This document shows, piece by piece, positions 9,826 to 19,494 of a stretch of DNA of 51,698 nucleotides. The notes under the pieces were generated by a model. That model was not told the DNA's origin. It saw nothing but the letters and a program-made list of their open reading frames with translations, and searched no databases. The position numbers and the translations under genes are program-made. Source of the stretch: Parasulfuritortus cantonensis (GTDB taxonomy: Bacteria; Pseudomonadota; Gammaproteobacteria; Burkholderiales; Thiobacillaceae); NCBI RefSeq assembly GCF_004337445.1, contig NZ_SJZB01000035.1:1-51698 (forward strand), in the 5' to 3' direction. Within the stretch, counting starts at the first letter, position 1. The number at the start of each line of letters is the position of its first letter.

Positions 9826-11276
9826 ACGACGAAAAGAAGAAGACCCCGAAGATCGAGATCCAGGGCGGCAAGAAGCCGCAGGGCCCGCTGCCGGACTCGA
9901 TCCCGCTGCCCGACTGGATGGACCGGCCGCGCAACGGCCTGGACCGGCTGCTGTCGCGCTGGATTCCCAAGGAGAACAAGGAGGAACTCGACTGGGTCAG
10001 CGACGCCGACTGGGCCCGCATCCAGCAGGAACCGCTGCGCGCGCGCTTCGTCCTGCGCTGGTTCGGCATCATCCTGGCGGTGCTGCTGCTCTGGGCCGCC
10101 TTCGCGCCGATCGACGAGATCACCCGCGGCCAGGCCAAGGTCATCCCGTCGCGCCAGCTTCAGGTCATGCAGGCCGTGGACGGCGGCGTGGTGTCCGAGA
10201 TCAACGTGCGCGAGGGCCAGGTGGTCGAGGCCGGGCAGCAGTTGCTCAAGATCGACCCGACCCGGTTCGTCTCCTCCCTGGGCGAGAACCGCGCGCAATA
10301 CCTTGCCTACCTGGCCAAGGCGGCGCGCCTGAAGGCCATTTCCGACGGCACGAGTTTCGTGGTGCCGCCGGAGGTCGCCAAGGAGGCCCCCGATCTGGCC
10401 GAGCAGGAACGTTCCTTATATCTGTCCCGGCGTTCCGAACTCGATGCCCAGATCGCCATTGCCCGCCAGCAACTGGCCCAACGCAATCAGGAACTGGTCG
10501 AGGTCAAGGCACGCCGGGACCAGGCGGCCCAGGCCTACGACCTGACCGCCAAGGAGTTGTCCGTCACCAAGCCGCTGGCCGGCTCGGGGGCGGTGTCCGA
10601 GGTCGAGTTGCTGCGCCTGCAGCGCGACCTTGGCCGCTTCCAGGGTGACCGCGACCAGGCGGCGGCGCAGATTTCGCGCATCCAGTCGGCGATCGCGGAG
10701 GCGCAACGCAAGATTCAGGAGGTCGACCTCAACTTCCGCAACCAGGCCCGCATCGATCTGGCCGACACCACGGCAAAGATCAACAGCCTGTCCGAAAGCA
10801 GCACGGCCCTGTCCGACCGGGTCAAACACTCCTCGGTACGCTCCCCGGTCAAGGGCACGGTCAAGCGGCTTCTGGTCAATACCGTGGGCGGCGTCGTCCA
10901 GCCCGGCGCCGATATCGTCGAGGTGGTGCCCCTGGAGGACGTCCTGTTGCTGGAGGTCAAGATACTGCCCCGGGATATCGCCTTCCTGCGCCCCGGCCTG
11001 AAGGCGACGGTGCGCTTCACGGCCTACGACTTCTCCATCTACGGCAGCATGGACGCGGTGGTCGACCAGATCGGCGCCGACACCATCACGGACGATAAAG
11101 GCAATTCGTTCTATATTGTCCGGGTACATACCCTGAAATCCAGTCTGGGCAAGAACCTGCCCATATTGCCGGGCATGGTGGCCGAGGTGGACATCATGAC
11201 GGGCAAGAAGACTGTGCTTTCATATCTGCTTAAGCCTATCCTGAGAGCACACGCTCACGCTTTGACAGAGAGGTAA
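9822..11276 (+). CDS. lapC: Type I secretion membrane-fusion protein, HlyD family (LapC type)
   Basis: Periplasmic adaptor bridging the ABC transporter and the TolC channel; 484 residues. A cytoplasmic N-terminal segment of about 85 residues is followed by one membrane helix (IILAVLLLWAAFAPIDEITRG). A biotinyl-lipoyl-like segment follows (VMQAVDGGVVSEINVREGQVVEAGQQLLKID), then a long coiled coil (about 200-320) and the second lipoyl half (SSVRSPVKGTVKRLLVNTVG), typical of HlyD/LapC. The C-terminus has the HlyD-family end segment LPGMVAEVDIMTGKKTVLSYLLKPI. The start overlaps the ABC transporter stop (ATGA), and a LuxR-type gene starts two bases after its stop, so the three are co-transcribed. 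Confidence 0.93.
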   Translation: MNDEKKKTPKIEIQGGKKPQGPLPDSIPLPDWMDRPRNGLDRLLSRWIPKENKEELDWVSDADWARIQQEPLRARFVLRWFGIILAVLLLWAAFAPIDEITRGQAKVIPSRQLQVMQAVDGGVVSEINVREGQVVEAGQQLLKIDPTRFVSSLGENRAQYLAYLAKAARLKAISDGTSFVVPPEVAKEAPDLAEQERSLYLSRRSELDAQIAIARQQLAQRNQELVEVKARRDQAAQAYDLTAKELSVTKPLAGSGAVSEVELLRLQRDLGRFQGDRDQAAAQISRIQSAIAEAQRKIQEVDLNFRNQARIDLADTTAKINSLSESSTALSDRVKHSSVRSPVKGTVKRLLVNTVGGVVQPGADIVEVVPLEDVLLLEVKILPRDIAFLRPGLKATVRFTAYDFSIYGSMDAVVDQIGADTITDDKGNSFYIVRVHTLKSSLGKNLPILPGMVAEVDIMTGKKTVLSYLLKPILRAHAHALTER

Positions 11277-11278
11277 CG

Positions 11279-11974
11279 GTGGTGAAGCGGCATATTTTCC
11301 TGACCCGCCGGGCCCATGAGGTCGCGCGCTGGCGCGAGGCATTCCCGGACGCGGAGGTGGTGTCGTACTCGGATATCGGCACCATCCTGGTCGGCAGCCC
11401 GGGTGAGGCCATGATCTGGCTGCACCTGCCGACCGAGGCCGGGGCCCCGTTGCCGGATGCCGCCGGCAGCCAGTCCGGGCCGGTGGAACGGCGCCGCGAC
11501 GCGAACTCCGCCGAACTGGTCAACCTGGCGGTGCACATCGCCCCCAGTTGCGCGGTCGTCGCGCTGAGTAACTACGTCACCCAGGAGGAAGGCCTGCTTT
11601 GCCTGGAGGCGGGGGCCTCCGGGTATACCAGCGCACTGTCCAACCCGGCCGTCCTGCGGCAGATCGCCATGGTGGTGGAAAACGGCGGCCTCTGGGTGGG
11701 CCCCGACCTGATGGCCCGCCTGCGCACCGCGCTGTCCCGTCTGCAACCGCAACAGTTGCGCATGATCGAGGCCAAGCTGGCGGCCCTGAGCCCGCGCGAG
11801 CGGGAGGTGGCCTTGGCGGTTTCCGCCGGCGCGGCGAACAAGGAGATCGCCCGCGACATGGGGATCACCGAACGGACGGTGAAGGCGCACCTTACCGAGA
11901 TATTCGAGCGCATGGGTGTGCGCGACCGCATGCAGCTGGCGTTGCTCATCAACGGCAAGGCGGCCGAGAATTAA
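11279..11974 (+). CDS. LuxR-family transcriptional regulator in the adhesin operon
   Basis: A 231-residue regulator. The C-terminal LuxR/GerE helix-turn-helix is clear (LSPREREVALAVSAGAANKEIARDMGITERTVKAHLTEIFERMGV, about residues 165-210). The N-terminal 150 residues resemble a response-regulator receiver only in outline. There is no obvious acidic pocket or phosphorylatable Asp at the usual place, although a receiver-like end segment (EEGLLCLEAGASGYTSALSNP) is visible, so it may be a phosphorylation-independent or degenerate receiver. The start is GTG at 11279, with AGAGAGG just upstream; a second GTG at 11282 is possible. Lying between the transporter genes and the adhesin gene, it is a good candidate for controlling adhesin transcription. 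Confidence 0.85.
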   Translation: MVKRHIFLTRRAHEVARWREAFPDAEVVSYSDIGTILVGSPGEAMIWLHLPTEAGAPLPDAAGSQSGPVERRRDANSAELVNLAVHIAPSCAVVALSNYVTQEEGLLCLEAGASGYTSALSNPAVLRQIAMVVENGGLWVGPDLMARLRTALSRLQPQQLRMIEAKLAALSPREREVALAVSAGAANKEIARDMGITERTVKAHLTEIFERMGVRDRMQLALLINGKAAEN

Positions 11975-12079
11975 GCGGTAAAGCCTTCCCGGCAGGGCGT
12001 TTCCGAGCGGAGTTTCGGGACGCCGTCGGGGGCCGCCGGGCGTGTCCGGGCGATACCCCTGTACCAAGGTCCAATATTA

Positions 12080-12116
12080 ATTGCTTGCCATCGGCTCTAT
12101 ATAGAGGGCAAGCAAT
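12080..12116. promoter_or_regulatory. Compound inverted repeat upstream of the adhesin gene
   Basis: ATTGCTTGCC at 12080-12089 is exactly complementary to GGCAAGCAAT at 12107-12116. Inside lies a second perfect palindrome, CTCTATATAGAG (12095-12106). The whole is 40 bases before the adhesin ATG and just downstream of the LuxR-type gene. It could be an operator for that dimeric regulator or a 5' leader hairpin; no T-tract follows, so it is not an intrinsic terminator. The surrounding 180-base gap is AT-richer than the flanking genes. Confidence 0.55.
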
Positions 12117-12155
12117 ATTCCCAATGAATTGGCTCATCTACCAAAGGACGCAATC

Positions 12156-15100
12156 ATGGCCGCTATCCAATCCAATCAAGCCATTGCCCATGTCGTTTCC
12201 GTAAAGGGCGAAGCCTTCGCACGTGCCGCCGACGGTTCCATGCGGCTGCTGAAGGCCGGCGATATGATCTACGTCGGCGAAACGTTGGTGACCGGCCACG
12301 GTGCCGAGGTCGTGCTGGCGTTCCAAGATGGCCATCAAGCCACCATCCTCCCGAACGAGTCCTTCTACATGGCTCCCGAGGTCGCCCACGACTTCCAGCC
12401 CGACATGAACCAGGCCGCGGTCGGCACCGCCGAGATCGACAAGGTTATCCAGACCATCGCCCAGGGCGGTGATCTCAACAACATGCTGGAAGAAACCGCG
12501 GCGGGCATCGCCGCCGGCGTCGGTGGCGAGAACAGCGGCAATTCGTTCGTCCGCCTGCTGCGCATTTCCGAAAGCGTGACTCCGCTCGACTATCAGTTCA
12601 CGCCGACCACCGAAGGCGTGCTCTACGAGCCCGAGGGCACGGTGTACCCGACCGATCAGCCGGTCAACGGGACGATCACGCTGGTTGCAGAGAACCCGGT
12701 CTATGAAGGTAGCGATGGCATCACCTATACCGCGATTCTGTCCACCCCGGCCTTGAGCGACATGACCGTCACGCTGTCCAACGGCCTGATCATCAATATC
12801 GCCCAGGGTGCGGTGAGCGGCTTCGTGGTGGCCCCGGTCCAGGGTGACGACGTCTACGTCGACCCGGAAACCGTCACTGCCATGATCAGCAGCGTGGTCG
12901 GCGGCGGTTTCGATACGCTGACCGTGGATGAAACCCAGGCCGTTACCGCGGTACAGGACACGATCAACACGGTGACGGTGGGGATCACGACGAGCGACGT
13001 GCTCGAGAACGCGCCGAGCGTGTTCACGGTGACGGTGAGCCAGGCGCTGGATCGCGACCTGACGGTGACGCTGTCGAACGGCGCGACGGTGACGATTGCG
13101 GAGGGTGACACCTCGGTGACGTACACGGTGGCGGCGCAAGGCGACGACGTCTATGTGGACCCGGGCTTCGTGACGCTGGGCGTGAGCGGTGCGAGCGTAT
13201 CGGGTGCGACGTTCGAGAACCTGGTGATCAGCCCGGCTTCGGCGACGTCGAACATCACCGACACGATCAACACGGTGACGGTGGGGATCACGACGAGCGA
13301 CGTGCTCGAGAACGCGCCGAGCGTGTTCACGGTGACGGTGAGCCAGGCGCTGGATCGCGACCTGACGGTGACGCTGTCGAACGGCGCGACGGTGACGATT
13401 GCGGAGGGTGACACCTCGGTGACGTACACGGTGGCGGCGCAAGGCGACGACGTCTATGTGGACCCGGGCTTCGTGACGCTGGGCGTGAGCGGTGCGAGCG
13501 TATCGGGTGCGACGTTCGAGAACCTGGTGATCAGCCCGGCTTCGGCGACGTCGAACATCACCGACACGATCAACACGGTGACGGTGGGGATCACGACGAG
13601 CGACGTGCTTGAGAACGCGCCGAGCGTGTTCACGGTGACGGTGAGCCAGGCGCTGGATCGCGACCTGACGGTGACGCTGTCGAACGGCGCGACGGTGACG
13701 ATTGCGGAGGGTGACACCTCGGTGACGTACACGGTGGCGGCGCAAGGCGACGACGTCTATGTGGACCCGGGCTTCGTGACGCTGGGCGTGAGCGGTGCGA
13801 GCGTATCGGGTGCGACGTTCGAGAACCTGGTGATCAGCCCGGCTTCGGCGACGTCGAACATCACCGACACGATCAACACGGTGACGGTGGGGATCACGAC
13901 GAGCGACGTGCTCGAGAACGCGCCGAGCGTGTTCACGGTGACGGTGAGCCAGGCGCTGGATCGCGACCTGACGGTGACGCTGTCGAACGGCGCGACGGTG
14001 ACGATTGCGGAGGGTGACACCTCGGTGACGTACACGGTGGCGGCGCAAGGCGACGACGTCTATGTGGACCCGGGCTTCGTGACGCTGGGCGTGAGCGGTG
14101 CGAGCGTATCGGGTGCGACGTTCGAGAACCTGGTGATCAGCCCGGCTTCGGCGACGTCGAACATCACCGACACGATCAACACGGTGACGGTGGGGATCAC
14201 GACGAGCGACGTGCTCGAGAACGCGCCGAGCGTGTTCACGGTGACGGTGAGCCAGGCGCTGGATCGCGACCTGACGGTGACGCTGTCGAACGGCGCGACG
14301 GTGACGATTGCGGAGGGTGACACCTCGGTGACGTACACGGTGGCGGCGCAAGGCGACGACGTCTATGTGGACCCGGGCTTCGTGACGCTGGGCGTGAGCG
14401 GTGCGAGCGTATCGGGTGCGACGTTCGAGAACCTGGTGATCAGCCCGGCTTCGGCGACGTCGAACATCACCGACACGATCAACACGGTGACGGTGGGGAT
14501 CACGACGAGCGACGTGCTCGAGAACGCGCCGAGCGTGTTCACGGTGACGGTGAGCCAGGCGCTGGATCGCGACCTGACGGTGACGCTGTCGAACGGCGCG
14601 ACGGTGACGATTGCGGAGGGTGACACCTCGGTGACGTACACGGTGGCGGCGCAAGGCGACGACGTCTATGTGGACCCGGGCTTGGTGACGCTGGGCGTGA
14701 GCGGTGCGAGCGTATCGGGTGCGACGTTCGAGAACCTGGTGATCAGCCCGGCTTCGGCGACGTCGAACATCACCGACACGATCAACACGGTGACGGTGGG
14801 GATCACGACGAGCGACGTGCTCGAGAACGCGCCGAGCGTGTTCACGGTGACGGTGAGCCAGGCGCTGGATCGCGACCTGACGGTGACGCTGTCGAACGGC
14901 GCGACGGTGACGATTGCGGAGGGTGACACCTCGGTGACGTACACGGTGGCGGCGCAAGGCGACGACGTCTATGTGGACCCGGGCTTGGTGACGCTGGGCG
15001 TGAGCGGTGCGAGCGTATCGGGTGCGACGTTCGAGAACCTGGTGATCAGCCCGGCTTCGGCGACGTCGAACATCACCGACACGATCAACACGGTGACGGT

Positions 15101-18100
15101 GGGGATCACGACGAGCGACGTGCTCGAGAACGCGCCGAGCGTGTTCACGGTGACGGTGAGCCAGGCGCTGGATCGCGACCTGACGGTGACGCTGTCGAAC
15201 GGCGCGACGGTGACGATTGCGGAGGGTGACACCTCGGTGACGTACACGGTGGCGGCGCAAGGCGACGACGTCTATGTGGACCCGGGCTTGGTGACGCTGG
15301 GCGTGAGCGGTGCGAGCGTATCGGGTGCGACGTTCGAGAACCTGGTGATCAGCCCGGCTTCGGCGACGTCGAACATCACCGACACGATCAACACGGTGAC
15401 GGTGGGGATCACGACGAGCGACGTGCTCGAGAACGCGCCGAGCGTGTTCACGGTGACGGTGAGCCAGGCGCTGGATCGCGACCTGACGGTGACGCTGTCG
15501 AACGGCGCGACGGTGACGATTGCGGAGGGTGACACCTCGGTGACGTACACGGTGGCGGCGCAAGGCGACGACGTCTATGTGGACCCGGGCTTGGTGACGC
15601 TGGGCGTGAGCGGTGCGAGCGTATCGGGTGCGACGTTCGAGAACCTGGTGATCAGCCCGGCTTCGGCGACGTCGAACATCACCGACACGATCAACACGGT
15701 GACGGTGGGGATCACGACGAGCGACGTGCTCGAGAACGCGCCGAGCGTGTTCACGGTGACGGTGAGCCAGGCGCTGGATCGCGACCTGACGGTGACGCTG
15801 TCGAACGGCGCGACGGTGACGATTGCGGAGGGTGACACCTCGGTGACGTACACGGTGGCGGCGCAAGGCGACGACGTCTATGTGGACCCGGGCTTGGTGA
15901 CGCTGGGCGTGAGCGGTGCGAGCGTATCGGGTGCGACGTTCGAGAACCTGGTGATCAGCCCGGCTTCGGCGACGTCGAACATCACCGACACGATCAACAC
16001 GGTGACGGTGGGGATCACGACGAGCGACGTGCTCGAGAACGCGCCGAGCGTGTTCACGGTGACGGTGAGCCAGGCGCTGGATCGCGACCTGACGGTGACG
16101 CTGTCGAACGGCGCGACGGTGACGATTGCGGAGGGTGACACCTCGGTGACGTACACGGTGGCGGCGCAAGGCGACGACGTCTATGTGGACCCGGGCTTGG
16201 TGACGCTGGGCGTGAGCGGTGCGAGCGTATCGGGTGCGACGTTCGAGAACCTGGTGATCAGCCCGGCTTCGGCGACGTCGAACATCACCGACACGATCAA
16301 CACGGTGACGGTGGGGATCACGACGAGCGACGTGCTCGAGAACGCGCCGAGCGTGTTCACGGTGACGGTGAGCCAGGCGCTGGATCGCGACCTGACGGTG
16401 ACGCTGTCGAACGGCGCGACGGTGACGATTGCGGAGGGTGACACCTCGGTGACGTACACGGTGGCGGCGCAAGGCGACGACGTCTATGTGGACCCGGGCT
16501 TGGTGACGCTGGGCGTGAGCGGTGCGAGCGTATCGGGTGCGACGTTCGAGAACCTGGTGATCAGCCCGGCTTCGGCGACGTCGAACATCACCGACACGAT
16601 CAACACGGTGACGGTGGGGATCACGACGAGCGACGTGCTCGAGAACGCGCCGAGCGTGTTCACGGTGACGGTGAGCCAGGCGCTGGATCGCGACCTGACG
16701 GTGACGCTGTCGAACGGCGCGACGGTGACGATTGCGGAGGGTGACACCTCGGTGACGTACACGGTGGCGGCGCAAGGCGACGACGTCTATGTGGACCCGG
16801 GCTTGGTGACGCTGGGCGTGAGCGGTGCGAGCGTATCGGGTGCGACGTTCGAGAACCTGGTGATCAGCCCGGCTTCGGCGACGTCGAACATCACCGACAC
16901 GATCAACACGGTGACGGTGGGGATCACGACGAGCGACGTGCTCGAGAACGCGCCGAGCGTGTTCACGGTGACGGTGAGCCAGGCGCTGGATCGCGACCTG
17001 ACGGTGACGCTGTCGAACGGCGCGACGGTGACGATTGCGGAGGGTGACACCTCGGTGACGTACACGGTGGCGGCGCAAGGCGACGACGTCTATGTGGACC
17101 CGGGCTTGGTGACGCTGGGCGTGAGCGGTGCGAGCGTATCGGGTGCGACGTTCGAGAACCTGGTGATCAGCCCGGCTTCGGCGACGTCGAACATCACCGA
17201 CACGATCAACACGGTGACGGTGGGGATCACGACGAGCGACGTGCTCGAGAACGCGCCGAGCGTGTTCACGGTGACGGTGAGCCAGGCGCTGGATCGCGAC
17301 CTGACGGTGACGCTGTCGAACGGCGCGACGGTGACGATTGCGGAGGGTGACACCTCGGTGACGTACACGGTGGCGGCGCAAGGCGACGACGTCTATGTGG
17401 ACCCGGGCTTGGTGACGCTGGGCGTGAGCGGTGCGAGCGTATCGGGTGCGACGTTCGAGAACCTGGTGATCAGCCCGGATTCGGCGACGTCGAACATCAC
17501 CGACACGATCAACACGGTGACGGTGGGGATCACGACGAGCGACGTGCTTGAGAACGCGCCGAGCGTGTTCACGGTGACGGTGAGCCAGGCGCTGGATCGC
17601 GACCTGACGGTGACGCTGTCGAACGGCGCGACGGTGACGATTGCGGAGGGTGACACCTCGGTGACGTACACGGTGGCGGCGCAAGGCGACGACGTCTATG
17701 TGGACCCGGGCTCCGTGACGCTGGGCGTGAGCGGTGCGAGCGTATCGGGTGCGACGTTCGAGAACCTGGTGATCAGTCCGGATTCGGCGACGTCGAACAT
17801 CACCGACACGATCAACACGGTGACGGTGGGGATCACGACGAGCGACGTGCTTGAGAACGCGCCGAGCGTGTTCACGGTGACGGTGAGCCAGGCGCTGGAC
17901 CGCGACCTGACGGTGACGCTGTCTACCGGTGACTTGGTGACGATCGCGGCGGGTGCGACCGAGGCGACCTACACGGTGCCGGCGCAGGGTGACGACGTCT
18001 ACGTGGACCCGGGTTCGGTGACGGTATCCGTGACGGGTGCGAGCGTGGCGGGCGCGACGTTCGAGAGCCTGCTGCTCAGCCCGGCCTCGGCGATCTCCTA

Positions 18101-19385
18101 CGTTACCGACACCATCGATACCACCACGGTTACCCTGGAGGGTACCTCCGCGAGCGAGGGCAGCACGCTGACCACGATCACGGCGACGGTGGACTACGTG
18201 CCGGAAACCAACCTGACGCTGACGATCGTCAACGACGCGACGCACGCGACGCTGGGGACCATCACGATCCTGGCCAATCAGACGACGGGCAGCATGACCT
18301 ACAACGTCCCGTCCGGCGCGACCATCGAGGTGAGCATCTCCTCCTATACGGGTGGCAACTACGAGTATCTGGATACCAGCGACACGGCCTTCATCGGTTC
18401 GCCGCCGAATATCCTGAACGGCACCCTGGTCACCAACACCAACGTGGTCGACCAGAGCCTGGTGCTGACCTTCGTGGACGAGACGACGCCGCAGAATTCC
18501 TACGCGAAGTTGTTCTCGCTCAATGCGCAAGGCCAGCAAGGCTTGGTGAACACGGATACCGGCTTCAACATCGACACCACCGCCAAGTACGCGGTGTCGC
18601 TGGAGGCGGTGGCCGACCAGGGTACGAAGGAGATCGTCACCGACTTCAGCCTCGAAGGGGTGCAGATCGTCGGAACCGGTAACCAGCAGATGGACTCGTC
18701 GGCCGCCGGCAAGCCTTATGCCTTTACCGCCGAGATCATCCCGCAGGGGTCGCTCACCCAGGCTGTCACGGCGTCGACCGACGGCGACAATGCGTCGAAT
18801 ACGCTTGGCGATCCGTCCTCCACCGCGGTGAACTACCTCTGGGGCGGAAACGGTGTCGATACGCTGAACGGCGGCGACGGGATGGACTTCCTGAACGGCG
18901 GCGGCGGTGCCGATAAGGTCTACGGTAATGGCGGCAACGACCTGTTGGTCTACGATTCGGCCGATACCGTCATCGACGGCGGCGCCGGGTTCGACACCCT
19001 GCGTCTGGATGGTGGCGCCTTGTATCTGTGGCAGAACCCGTCGGCGACGGAAGGGATCGTCGATCTCCGCGGTGTGACCAGCGTCAGCAACATCGAGGCC
19101 CTGTTGATCACCGACGACACGGCGTCGGCTTCCGACAAGGGTACAACGGTGTACCTGAATGCCGCCGACGTCTTCAACATGACCGACAGCGAGCATGTCC
19201 TGTACGTCAACGGCAACGATGGCGACAAGGTGGACCTGTCCGGTGACGCGGCGGGGACCTGGACCAACACGGGCTACGACGCGACGGGCAACTTCCAGGT
19301 CTACGAGGCCACCTATGGTGGCGCGACCGTGAAGTTGCTGGTTGAGGACGGTGGCAACCAAGTCAGCGTGACCCTGGCGCCGTAA
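12156..19385 (+). CDS. Giant RTX adhesin with LapA-type retention module
   Basis: Cell-surface biofilm adhesin of 2409 residues exported by the neighbouring type I system. The start is ATG 12156 with AAAGGA upstream; a TTG at 12129 lacks such a site. Residues 1-120 are a retention module (VVSVKGEAFARAADGSMRLL...) ending in a LapG-type cleavage site, LEETAAG, with TAAG at residues 114-117. Next comes one divergent Ig-like domain, then 17 tandem 101-residue repeats rich in Thr/Val (12957-18107), two dissimilar domains, and RTX calcium-binding nonapeptides (GGNGVDTLN, GGDGMDFLN, GGGGADKVY) near residues 2230-2260. The C-terminal type I secretion signal region follows. It functionally parallels Pseudomonas LapA. 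The codon use of the repeats is extremely uniform. Confidence 0.93.
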   Translation: MAAIQSNQAIAHVVSVKGEAFARAADGSMRLLKAGDMIYVGETLVTGHGAEVVLAFQDGHQATILPNESFYMAPEVAHDFQPDMNQAAVGTAEIDKVIQTIAQGGDLNNMLEETAAGIAAGVGGENSGNSFVRLLRISESVTPLDYQFTPTTEGVLYEPEGTVYPTDQPVNGTITLVAENPVYEGSDGITYTAILSTPALSDMTVTLSNGLIINIAQGAVSGFVVAPVQGDDVYVDPETVTAMISSVVGGGFDTLTVDETQAVTAVQDTINTVTVGITTSDVLENAPSVFTVTVSQALDRDLTVTLSNGATVTIAEGDTSVTYTVAAQGDDVYVDPGFVTLGVSGASVSGATFENLVISPASATSNITDTINTVTVGITTSDVLENAPSVFTVTVSQALDRDLTVTLSNGATVTIAEGDTSVTYTVAAQGDDVYVDPGFVTLGVSGASVSGATFENLVISPASATSNITDTINTVTVGITTSDVLENAPSVFTVTVSQALDRDLTVTLSNGATVTIAEGDTSVTYTVAAQGDDVYVDPGFVTLGVSGASVSGATFENLVISPASATSNITDTINTVTVGITTSDVLENAPSVFTVTVSQALDRDLTVTLSNGATVTIAEGDTSVTYTVAAQGDDVYVDPGFVTLGVSGASVSGATFENLVISPASATSNITDTINTVTVGITTSDVLENAPSVFTVTVSQALDRDLTVTLSNGATVTIAEGDTSVTYTVAAQGDDVYVDPGFVTLGVSGASVSGATFENLVISPASATSNITDTINTVTVGITTSDVLENAPSVFTVTVSQALDRDLTVTLSNGATVTIAEGDTSVTYTVAAQGDDVYVDPGLVTLGVSGASVSGATFENLVISPASATSNITDTINTVTVGITTSDVLENAPSVFTVTVSQALDRDLTVTLSNGATVTIAEGDTSVTYTVAAQGDDVYVDPGLVTLGVSGASVSGATFENLVISPASATSNITDTINTVTVGITTSDVLENAPSVFTVTVSQALDRDLTVTLSNGATVTIAEGDTSVTYTVAAQGDDVYVDPGLVTLGVSGASVSGATFENLVISPASATSNITDTINTVTVGITTSDVLENAPSVFTVTVSQALDRDLTVTLSNGATVTIAEGDTSVTYTVAAQGDDVYVDPGLVTLGVSGASVSGATFENLVISPASATSNITDTINTVTVGITTSDVLENAPSVFTVTVSQALDRDLTVTLSNGATVTIAEGDTSVTYTVAAQGDDVYVDPGLVTLGVSGASVSGATFENLVISPASATSNITDTINTVTVGITTSDVLENAPSVFTVTVSQALDRDLTVTLSNGATVTIAEGDTSVTYTVAAQGDDVYVDPGLVTLGVSGASVSGATFENLVISPASATSNITDTINTVTVGITTSDVLENAPSVFTVTVSQALDRDLTVTLSNGATVTIAEGDTSVTYTVAAQGDDVYVDPGLVTLGVSGASVSGATFENLVISPASATSNITDTINTVTVGITTSDVLENAPSVFTVTVSQALDRDLTVTLSNGATVTIAEGDTSVTYTVAAQGDDVYVDPGLVTLGVSGASVSGATFENLVISPASATSNITDTINTVTVGITTSDVLENAPSVFTVTVSQALDRDLTVTLSNGATVTIAEGDTSVTYTVAAQGDDVYVDPGLVTLGVSGASVSGATFENLVISPASATSNITDTINTVTVGITTSDVLENAPSVFTVTVSQALDRDLTVTLSNGATVTIAEGDTSVTYTVAAQGDDVYVDPGLVTLGVSGASVSGATFENLVISPDSATSNITDTINTVTVGITTSDVLENAPSVFTVTVSQALDRDLTVTLSNGATVTIAEGDTSVTYTVAAQGDDVYVDPGSVTLGVSGASVSGATFENLVISPDSATSNITDTINTVTVGITTSDVLENAPSVFTVTVSQALDRDLTVTLSTGDLVTIAAGATEATYTVPAQGDDVYVDPGSVTVSVTGASVAGATFESLLLSPASAISYVTDTIDTTTVTLEGTSASEGSTLTTITATVDYVPETNLTLTIVNDATHATLGTITILANQTTGSMTYNVPSGATIEVSISSYTGGNYEYLDTSDTAFIGSPPNILNGTLVTNTNVVDQSLVLTFVDETTPQNSYAKLFSLNAQGQQGLVNTDTGFNIDTTAKYAVSLEAVADQGTKEIVTDFSLEGVQIVGTGNQQMDSSAAGKPYAFTAEIIPQGSLTQAVTASTDGDNASNTLGDPSSTAVNYLWGGNGVDTLNGGDGMDFLNGGGGADKVYGNGGNDLLVYDSADTVIDGGAGFDTLRLDGGALYLWQNPSATEGIVDLRGVTSVSNIEALLITDDTASASDKGTTVYLNAADVFNMTDSEHVLYVNGNDGDKVDLSGDAAGTWTNTGYDATGNFQVYEATYGGATVKLLVEDGGNQVSVTLAP
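12957..18107 (+). repeat. 17 tandem copies of a 303-bp (101-residue) adhesin repeat
   Basis: Units start at 12957 and recur every 303 bases to 17805. Each begins DTINTVTVGITTSDVLENAP and ends near SPASATSNIT. By eye, units 6-14 look identical at DNA level, as do units 1, 2, 4 and 5. Marker differences: Phe after DPG in units 1-5, Leu in 6-15, Ser in 16-17; SPDS in units 15-16; CTT instead of CTC for the Leu of LEN in units 3, 16 and 17. The second half of unit 17 diverges. Copy number may be affected by assembly. Confidence 0.95.
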
Positions 19386-19449
19386 GCTCGGCACGGGGGC
19401 CGGCCCGCCGGGCCGGTCCCCGGGGCAGCGTTCGATTCTCTATACTGGC

Positions 19450-19483
19450 GAACCTGGCGGATAATCCCCCAGGTTCTTTTTTT
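19450..19483 (+). terminator. Rho-independent terminator after the adhesin gene
   Basis: GAACCTGG (19450-19457) pairs with CCAGGTTC (19469-19476), followed by seven T at 19477-19483. The ribosome-binding GGAGG of the next gene begins at the very next base. A separate very GC-rich hairpin without a T-tract lies upstream at about 19395-19421. A possible -10 (TATACT, 19441-19446) would start a transcript inside the left arm of the terminator, so that transcript could not refold it. Confidence 0.75.
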
Positions 19484-19494
19484 GGAGGCCGGAG

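Noticed and set aside
12957-18107. CRISPR-like regular repetition
   Set aside because: The unit is 303 bp with no variable spacers and lies entirely in frame within one coding sequence.
12138-19394. A fully open antisense reading frame of 2418 codons opposite the adhesin gene
   Set aside because: It mirrors the repeat structure and extreme codon bias of the adhesin. The translation is Arg/His-rich with no domain, signal or start site, so it is a shadow of the sense strand.
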